Shown here: piece by piece, positions 59,562 through 64,000 of the stretch
Layout: the number at the start of each line of letters is the position of its first letter
Numbering within the stretch: position 1 is the stretch's first letter
From: Streptomyces bambusae
Lineage (GTDB): Bacteria > Actinomycetota > Actinomycetes > Streptomycetales > Streptomycetaceae
NCBI RefSeq assembly: GCF_020532645.1
Contig: NZ_JAJAUZ010000006.1
Location: 1 to 64,000 of the forward strand
Direction: 5' to 3'
DNA: 64,000 nucleotides
Notes under the pieces: model-generated
What the model was told of the DNA's origin: nothing
Seen by the model: only the letters and a program-made list of their open reading frames with translations
The model's database searches: none
Program-made: the position numbers and the translations under genes

Positions 59562-59678
59562 GTGCTGACGGCCTTCAACGACATCGCGATCAACAACAAC
59601 GCGATCAACAACAACGTGAACAGACCTGGCGGCACCCGCCCGACGTGCCCTTTCGGTGCCTCCGGGGTTCCTCTATGA
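59562..59678 (+). CDS. Possible 38-aa Asn-rich microprotein
   Basis: GTG 59562 opens a frame ending at TGA 59678. The N-terminal half FNDIAINNNAINNNVNR contains eight or nine Asn, highly unusual in this GC-rich DNA, and a duplicated 15-base unit GCGATCAACAACAAC. No good ribosome binding site is seen (GAGTGCCGGCC). Either a small peptide or a repeat with another role. Confidence 0.3.
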   Translation: MLTAFNDIAINNNAINNNVNRPGGTRPTCPFGASGVPL

Positions 59679-59783
59679 CTCCTCCTTCGGACCACGACAA
59701 ACGCACGGGACCGGCGGAGACTCATGAGGCAAGGCGGCCCCACGGGCCCCTTCGACCACCCCACCTCATGAACAGGCACCGGC

Positions 59784-61139
59784 ATGACCTCACCGCCCCC
59801 GCCCTCCCCGGCAGCCGAAACGGAAACCCTCGCGATCACCGAAGAGGGGGTGGTCCGGGCCGCCACGGCGAAGCAGCGAGCCGTCGAGCTGGGCAAGGCG
59901 GCAGTGCTGATCCGGGAGATCGAGAAGTGGCAGCAGCAGGGGATTCCGGAGCTGGTCACCAGCACCATCCCCTCGCTCCAGGAGGCTGCCGAGGCCTTCC
60001 AGTCGATCGTCTGGGAAGAGAAGCGGAAGGTCATGGAGACCCGGCGGCAGGCCGAACAGCGCATCGCCGACGCCGAATCTCCGGCTCCCGAGACCGGAGC
60101 GGACCAGCCCACTGGTGCGGAACCGGACGGGCAGCGCGCATTCGACGACGAACTCTCCCGCCGTCTCTGGGAGCTGAGCGAGCTCCAGGCGCAGGAGCAG
60201 AAGGCAGGGCAGCGGGTCGCAGCCGCCGCCGAGCAGCTCGTTCTGGTGCAGGAGATCGTCGACACCGCGCAGTACATCCTGAAGTACTACGCCGAGCGCG
60301 ACGGGGCGTCGGCGGTCGCCGAAGTCCTGTCGAAGGTGCAGGGCACGGAGAAGATCCTGGACGCCGTCATCGGCATCGGACCGCACCCGACGCACAAGGG
60401 AATGCTGGTCCGGAAGGCGTGCCTGGAGGGCTATGCGACCGCACGTGAGGTCCGTTCTCTCCTCTCCGGGGGATGGCTGGGCAAGTCCCCGGAGCTCCAG
60501 AACGAGTTCACCCTCCGGCTGGCCGTGCTCGAGGAAAGCCTGGAGAGGTTCCGGGCTTGCCAGGAACTGATCGAAAGCGGGGACCTGCGGTCCGCCGCCC
60601 TGCCGCTCGTGGAACAGACCCTCCAGACCGTGCGGGAAGAGGTCGTTCCTGCGGAATCCCGGTGGAACGACCTGGTCGACGGTGCCAGGAGGACCGCGGC
60701 CGAGATCGAGCAGGACGTCAAGAAGCTCGTCGCCAAGGTCTCCGCAGGCACTCCGCCCCCGCCCCCAGCTCGCGCGGAGACGATCTCGTTGGACCCCGAC
60801 GAAAAGTACCTCCTCAAAACACTGGCCGAGCACCTGCTGGAAGAGACGCTGACCGACGACAAGTACAACGCCATGGTGCGGAGCGTGGGGCTCGACTCCC
60901 TCATGGTCGACGGATCAGGGCACAAGCGGGCCAGCGTCGAAGTGGCCCTCGCCCGGGTGGGCATCGCGGCCGGGGCCAAGGCCGAACAGGTGGGTGCGGA
61001 AATCGACAGGACCATCGGCGACGCCAAGATCGCACTCGCCGAGGTGCGTCGCCAGGCCGGCACCGGGTTCTCCAACTTCGGGAAGATCTTCAAGGAGACG
61101 CTCGACGACCTCGCCGACAAGGTGAAGGAGAAGAAGTAG
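59784..61139 (+). CDS. Large coiled-coil protein of unknown function
   Basis: This 451-aa soluble protein is almost wholly helical. Long Ala/Glu/Arg/Lys-rich coiled coils run from about 25-105 and 115-165, and a helical domain spans about 170-330 (CLEGYATAREVRSLLSGGWLGK). A Pro-rich linker near 328 is followed by a C-terminal domain (EKYLLKTLAEHLLEETLTDDKYN, GAEIDRTIGDAKIALAEVRRQ) and a basic tail KVKEKK. Several NPDE-like signatures are absent and no enzyme motif is seen. A scaffold or filament role is possible. Codon use is slightly less extreme than in its neighbours. Confidence 0.78.
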   Translation: MTSPPPPSPAAETETLAITEEGVVRAATAKQRAVELGKAAVLIREIEKWQQQGIPELVTSTIPSLQEAAEAFQSIVWEEKRKVMETRRQAEQRIADAESPAPETGADQPTGAEPDGQRAFDDELSRRLWELSELQAQEQKAGQRVAAAAEQLVLVQEIVDTAQYILKYYAERDGASAVAEVLSKVQGTEKILDAVIGIGPHPTHKGMLVRKACLEGYATAREVRSLLSGGWLGKSPELQNEFTLRLAVLEESLERFRACQELIESGDLRSAALPLVEQTLQTVREEVVPAESRWNDLVDGARRTAAEIEQDVKKLVAKVSAGTPPPPPARAETISLDPDEKYLLKTLAEHLLEETLTDDKYNAMVRSVGLDSLMVDGSGHKRASVEVALARVGIAAGAKAEQVGAEIDRTIGDAKIALAEVRRQAGTGFSNFGKIFKETLDDLADKVKEKK

Positions 61140-61250
61140 GGACAGCCGCCGGGCAGCGGGGTCCCGAGGCGCGCTCCCAGGACGTCCCGGGCCGGGCGTC
61201 GCGGATCATGGAGTCCGGCTCCTGACCCGCACCGCCCCCCTGGAGGAGAA

Positions 61251-61679
61251 ATGAACCGTCGCGTCCTGACCGCAGCGCTGGAGGTCCCGCTGCCGCCCGA
61301 AGAGGCTTTCCGGCTCTTCACCGCGCGAGGCGAGCGTGACTGGGTGCCCGGCTGGGAACCCGTCTTCCCCGTCGACACGCCGGACGACTCCGCCCCGGGA
61401 ACCGTCTGGCTCACCTCCACCCCCGAAGAGGAGACCACCTGGCTGGTCACCGCTCGCGACTTCCCGCACACGGTTTCCTACGGCCGGATCACGCCGGGCG
61501 TCCGCGCCGGCACGGTCACCGTCGCCCTCGCGGCAACCGTGTCGGGCAGTGCGGTGACGGTCACCTACGACATGACCCCCCTCACCCCGGCCGCTGCCGA
61601 CGCCCTCGACGCGTTCGCCGCCGACTACCCGTCCTTCATCGACTCCTGGGAACAGCTCATCACTGCCCACCTGACCTGA
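61251..61679 (+). CDS. SRPBCC-family protein
   Basis: This 142-aa protein starts at ATG 61251 behind CTGGAGGAG. The START/Bet v1-like pattern is visible: LEVPLPPEEAFRLFTARGERDWVPGWEPVF, TTWLVTARDFPHTVSYGRITPG, a strand pair VTVALAATVSGSAVTVTYDMT, and a long C-terminal helix SFIDSWEQLITAHL. Such proteins bind or transform hydrophobic ligands. It follows the coiled-coil gene by about 110 bases. Confidence 0.83.
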   Translation: MNRRVLTAALEVPLPPEEAFRLFTARGERDWVPGWEPVFPVDTPDDSAPGTVWLTSTPEEETTWLVTARDFPHTVSYGRITPGVRAGTVTVALAATVSGSAVTVTYDMTPLTPAAADALDAFAADYPSFIDSWEQLITAHLT

Positions 61680-61760
61680 CGCGACCCGCCCGGGGACCGG
61701 AACGCGGTCGGGCCGGTGGCGGCCGTCATCGGTCTGCACCGGCACCAGAGGCCGCCGTGG

Positions 61761-61949
61761 TCACGGGAGGAAGCGGATCCAGTGGCTCGCCGTCGCGGCG
61801 AGGCCGCTCATGCCGACGCCCCAGGTGAGCAGCGTGAGCGACACCCGCACGCGCAAGTGCCGGCCGGCACCGACCCGAAGGCCCGTGCGGTTCAGGTGGA
61901 GGTGCCAGTCGTGTCGGGCTGTGACGGTGCCGTGCTGCGTCTTGGTCAT
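61761..61949 (-). CDS. Small basic protein with one hydrophobic segment
   Basis: ATG 61949 follows GGAGCGGAGAA. The 62-aa product is His/Arg-rich at first (HDWHLHLNRTGLRVGAGRHL) and ends with a hydrophobic stretch (SLTLLTWGVGMSGLAATASH). No family is recognised. It is divergent from the HTH/coiled-coil gene at 62138. It may be a membrane-associated peptide, or a non-coding stretch. Confidence 0.5.
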   Translation of the reverse strand: MTKTQHGTVTARHDWHLHLNRTGLRVGAGRHLRVRVSLTLLTWGVGMSGLAATASHWIRFLP

Positions 61950-62137
61950 GTCCGTTCTCCGCTCCGGTCCGACCGGCGTGCCGGCCTGGTGGTCAACTTC
62001 CGCAATGGTGGCCGCCGTTGGGTTGTCCATGCAGTGCGGTCGTGTCCTCGCCGCTAAGGTCGGGACAAGCCCTGGTTGTCCCGGTGTTGTCCCGACTGCA
62101 GCCGAGGGCGGGCATCGGACCTGACGGGGGATGATCT

Positions 62138-63610
62138 TTGGCGAACACGCAGCGCGGCCGGCCGTGGAGCGACCTCGGTGCCGACGCGGACGTCACCGAG
62201 GAAGCAGCCCGGCTGGCCCGGTTCCTACGTGAGCGGGTGACCGCGGCAGGGGTCGGCCTCCGTTCGCTGGAAGGAAGGATCCCGTACTCCCGGTCCCAGA
62301 TCAGCCGCGTCCTGGCAGCGAAGGCCCTTCCGGACGGAGCCTTCGTCGACGCACTGCTCGCGGCGACCGCCGCCAAGGACGCCCGGACGCACGAGATGCA
62401 CCGCCAACGGGCCGCGGCGCTCCTGGCCGCGGTGCGTGCCCCCCGGCAGGCGGCTCCACCGCCTTCGCCGGAAGTGGTGGCCGAAGTCGCCGCCGTGCAG
62501 GCCGGGCACCTCCAGACCTACGAGCGGCTGACGCAAACCCTCGACCAGCGGAACGAGTTGCGCGAGGCCCTCACCAGGTCGGAGAAGATCGTCTTCGTTC
62601 TGACGGCCATGCTCCAGTTCCAGAACCAGCACATCGAGACGCTCACCCGGGAACGGGACGGCCTCCTCGGCAGCCGGGCCGCCGAGGCCGCCGGAATCCA
62701 GGAAAGACTGGACCTCGCCCGTGACCAGGAAACGCGGACCCGCGAGGAGTTGCTGCGCGCACAGCACCGACACCAGCGAGCCGAAGCCCTGCTCCGCCGG
62801 ACACGGGCCGAAGTCGGACACCTCAGAGGCGAGTTGCGGCGCGGCGACGCAGAAGCGACCGCCACCGATGGGGACAGCGCCGACGAACCACTGCCCGTTC
62901 CGGTTCCGCTGCCGCCGGGCGTGGCGTCCCTCGGTGACTCGCCGGCCGGAGCCGACCTGGCCGGAGCGCTCGACCGGGCGGCGGCGCTCGGCGAGGAGGA
63001 CAACGAGATCCTCGATCGGGCAGAGCACCGCCTCGCCCACTCCCCGGCCTCGCCAGGTGCGCGCGCCATGCCGGGACGCCGCCGCAGGCCGGTGGTCCAG
63101 GGCGTGGCCGCCGTCGTGATCGCGCTTTCGGCGGGCCTGGCGCTGAGCACGTACCTGGCACCGGCCGACGACGACGGCAAGGAGGGGCCCGCGGCGAAGC
63201 CGAGTGCTTCTGCCGCGCCCCAGCCCTCTTCCCGTCCGTCCCCGGGCTGGCTGAAACCCGCGCGCACCATCGTGACCCTGCCCATGGAACTCTGGACGCC
63301 GGCGGACGGCACAGGGCAACGCACGGCAGAAGTCCGCCGGCAGATTCCCCGCATCGATACGGCACTGGCCGGCCGGCTGCCCGCCGTCGTGCGCATTTTC
63401 ACGAGCTCGCCCGCAGACTCGCGCAGGGAGGCCCAGGCCATGTCCCAGGAAGTGGCGCGGCTGCTGCGCAAGGAGATGCCCGTCATGGGTATGGCACAGT
63501 TCAGCCACGCCTGGCAGGGCGGCCCGGCCGGCAGGGTGAGGCTGGAGATCTACACACTGGAGGCCGAACTGGCTGCGCTGGGCGGTCCTGCGCGCGGCGG
63601 CGTCACCTGA
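62138..63610 (+). CDS. HTH, coiled-coil and transmembrane protein
   Basis: This 490-aa protein starts at TTG 62138, supported by GGGGGATG upstream; a nearby ATG at 62131 is out of frame. Residues 20-75 form an XRE-like helix-turn-helix (LEGRIPYSRSQISRVLAAK). Residues 110-235 are a long coiled coil (RNELREALTRSEK...RTREELLRAQHRHQRAEALL). A transmembrane helix near 325-345 (VVQGVAAVVIALSAGLALST) is followed by a Pro/Ser linker and a 110-residue outside domain. It looks like a membrane-tethered DNA-binding sensor of a kind common in Streptomyces. The 3' end overlaps the next gene by 8 bases. Confidence 0.82.
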   Translation: MANTQRGRPWSDLGADADVTEEAARLARFLRERVTAAGVGLRSLEGRIPYSRSQISRVLAAKALPDGAFVDALLAATAAKDARTHEMHRQRAAALLAAVRAPRQAAPPPSPEVVAEVAAVQAGHLQTYERLTQTLDQRNELREALTRSEKIVFVLTAMLQFQNQHIETLTRERDGLLGSRAAEAAGIQERLDLARDQETRTREELLRAQHRHQRAEALLRRTRAEVGHLRGELRRGDAEATATDGDSADEPLPVPVPLPPGVASLGDSPAGADLAGALDRAAALGEEDNEILDRAEHRLAHSPASPGARAMPGRRRRPVVQGVAAVVIALSAGLALSTYLAPADDDGKEGPAAKPSASAAPQPSSRPSPGWLKPARTIVTLPMELWTPADGTGQRTAEVRRQIPRIDTALAGRLPAVVRIFTSSPADSRREAQAMSQEVARLLRKEMPVMGMAQFSHAWQGGPAGRVRLEIYTLEAELAALGGPARGGVT

Positions 63611-64000
63611 ACCGGGTGAGGTGCGCCCGGACCCAGTCGTCGTACGTGAGGGGGGTGCGGCCGATGAGCTCGGGGACGGTCGGGTGCTGGTCGAGGGTCC
63701 AGCGGACGAGTTCGTCGTAGCGGTCGGCGTAGGCCTCCAGGGCGAAGAGGGTCACGTCGATCGCCCCGTCGGGCCAGCCGAGGGCCCGCCAGCGGGCCCG
63801 GCCCTCGTCCGGGGACAGGTCGACCGTCGCGATGTCGCGGCCGAGGGCGGCGGCGAGGGTGCGGATGCGTTCCTTCGTGGCCAGGGGGAGTCCGACGGCT
63901 TCCAGGATGCGGCCGTTGTGCTCGTCGCCGGTCAGGGCCGCGGCGGCGACGGCGGCGAGGTCCTCCTCGTGGATGAACGGGTAGTGACCCCGCTCGGCGA
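63603..64000 (-). CDS. NmrA-like NAD(P)-binding protein, 5' end outside the window
   Basis: The minus-strand frame is open from the right edge to TGA at 63603 (about 131 codons). It encodes the C-terminal part of an NmrA/atypical SDR protein: YPFIHEEDLAAVAAAALTG (the conserved hxD region), GRILEAVGLPLATKERI, a helical ALEAYADRYDELVRW and the end TPLTYDDWVRAHLTRF. These proteins act as redox sensors or NAD(P)H-dependent reductases. The Rossmann start lies beyond position 64000. Confidence 0.85.
   Translation of the reverse strand, partial: AERGHYPFIHEEDLAAVAAAALTGDEHNGRILEAVGLPLATKERIRTLAAALGRDIATVDLSPDEGRARWRALGWPDGAIDVTLFALEAYADRYDELVRWTLDQHPTVPELIGRTPLTYDDWVRAHLTRFR

Overview
The window is very GC-rich actinobacterial DNA, most probably from Streptomyces or a close relative. 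The evidence is strong G/C third-position bias, frequent GTG starts, a snapalysin-type protease, a LytR-CpsA-Psr protein, a WD40 STAND NTPase, SDR and TetR/ArsR/AraC regulators, and a class II lanthipeptide locus. It looks like accessory, arm-like DNA. The first 48 bases are pure C, so position 1 is probably a contig edge.

Layout. 0.1-3.2 kb: a decayed ABC ATPase behind an intact YtrA-type GntR regulator, an SDR with a MerR-style promoter, and a secreted VCBS-repeat protein. 3.4-11.4 kb: a DMFase-like Tat protein, an LCP protein, an SPFH protein coupled to an NAD-kinase-like protein, a lipoprotein, an MFS exporter and a small acidic secreted protein. 11.4-19.4 kb: a 1289-aa STAND/WD40 protein, a secreted protein, a frameshifted lipoprotein deacetylase and two membrane proteins. 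19.4-29.6 kb: EamA exporter, ArsR, RraA-like, AraC/GyrI, DUF2071, aminopeptidase P, TrmB/LuxR regulator, ATP-grasp protein, Tat sulfite oxidase and a small unknown. 29.7-31.2 kb: snapalysin, a candidate structured small RNA with its own promoter and terminator, and a zinc-ribbon gene interrupted at codon 4.

32.6-40.6 kb is the most unusual block: seven tightly spaced genes encoding a SnoaL-like protein, an internally duplicated small protein, an internally duplicated membrane protein, a DyP-type peroxidase, a catalase-like haem protein, a small membrane protein and an alpha-dioxygenase-like animal-haem-peroxidase homologue. I suggest a fatty-acid hydroperoxide (oxylipin-like) pathway. It is followed by a V8-like serine protease and a convergent gene encoding only a paralogue of that protease's N-terminal segment.

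43.2-50.7 kb holds a class II lanthipeptide locus (precursor, hairpin, LanM, an AI-2E-family protein, a small protein, an ABC exporter) interrupted by a short palindromic MITE-like element flanked by CTAG. A short relative of the same element lies at 16.06 kb. 51.0-53.3 kb: a TetR/membrane-protein pair, then a secreted ribosome-inactivating protein with a complete N-glycosidase active site, relatively AT-rich codons and a TTA (bldA-type) codon. 53.5-57.1 kb is a four-gene ABC-2 plus DesK/DesR-like operon. The rest is a VOC protein, an alpha/beta hydrolase divergent from an ArsR-like regulator, a coiled-coil protein, an SRPBCC protein, an HTH membrane protein and a truncated NAD(P)-binding gene at the right edge. 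No tRNA, rRNA, CRISPR array or intact transposase gene was seen.
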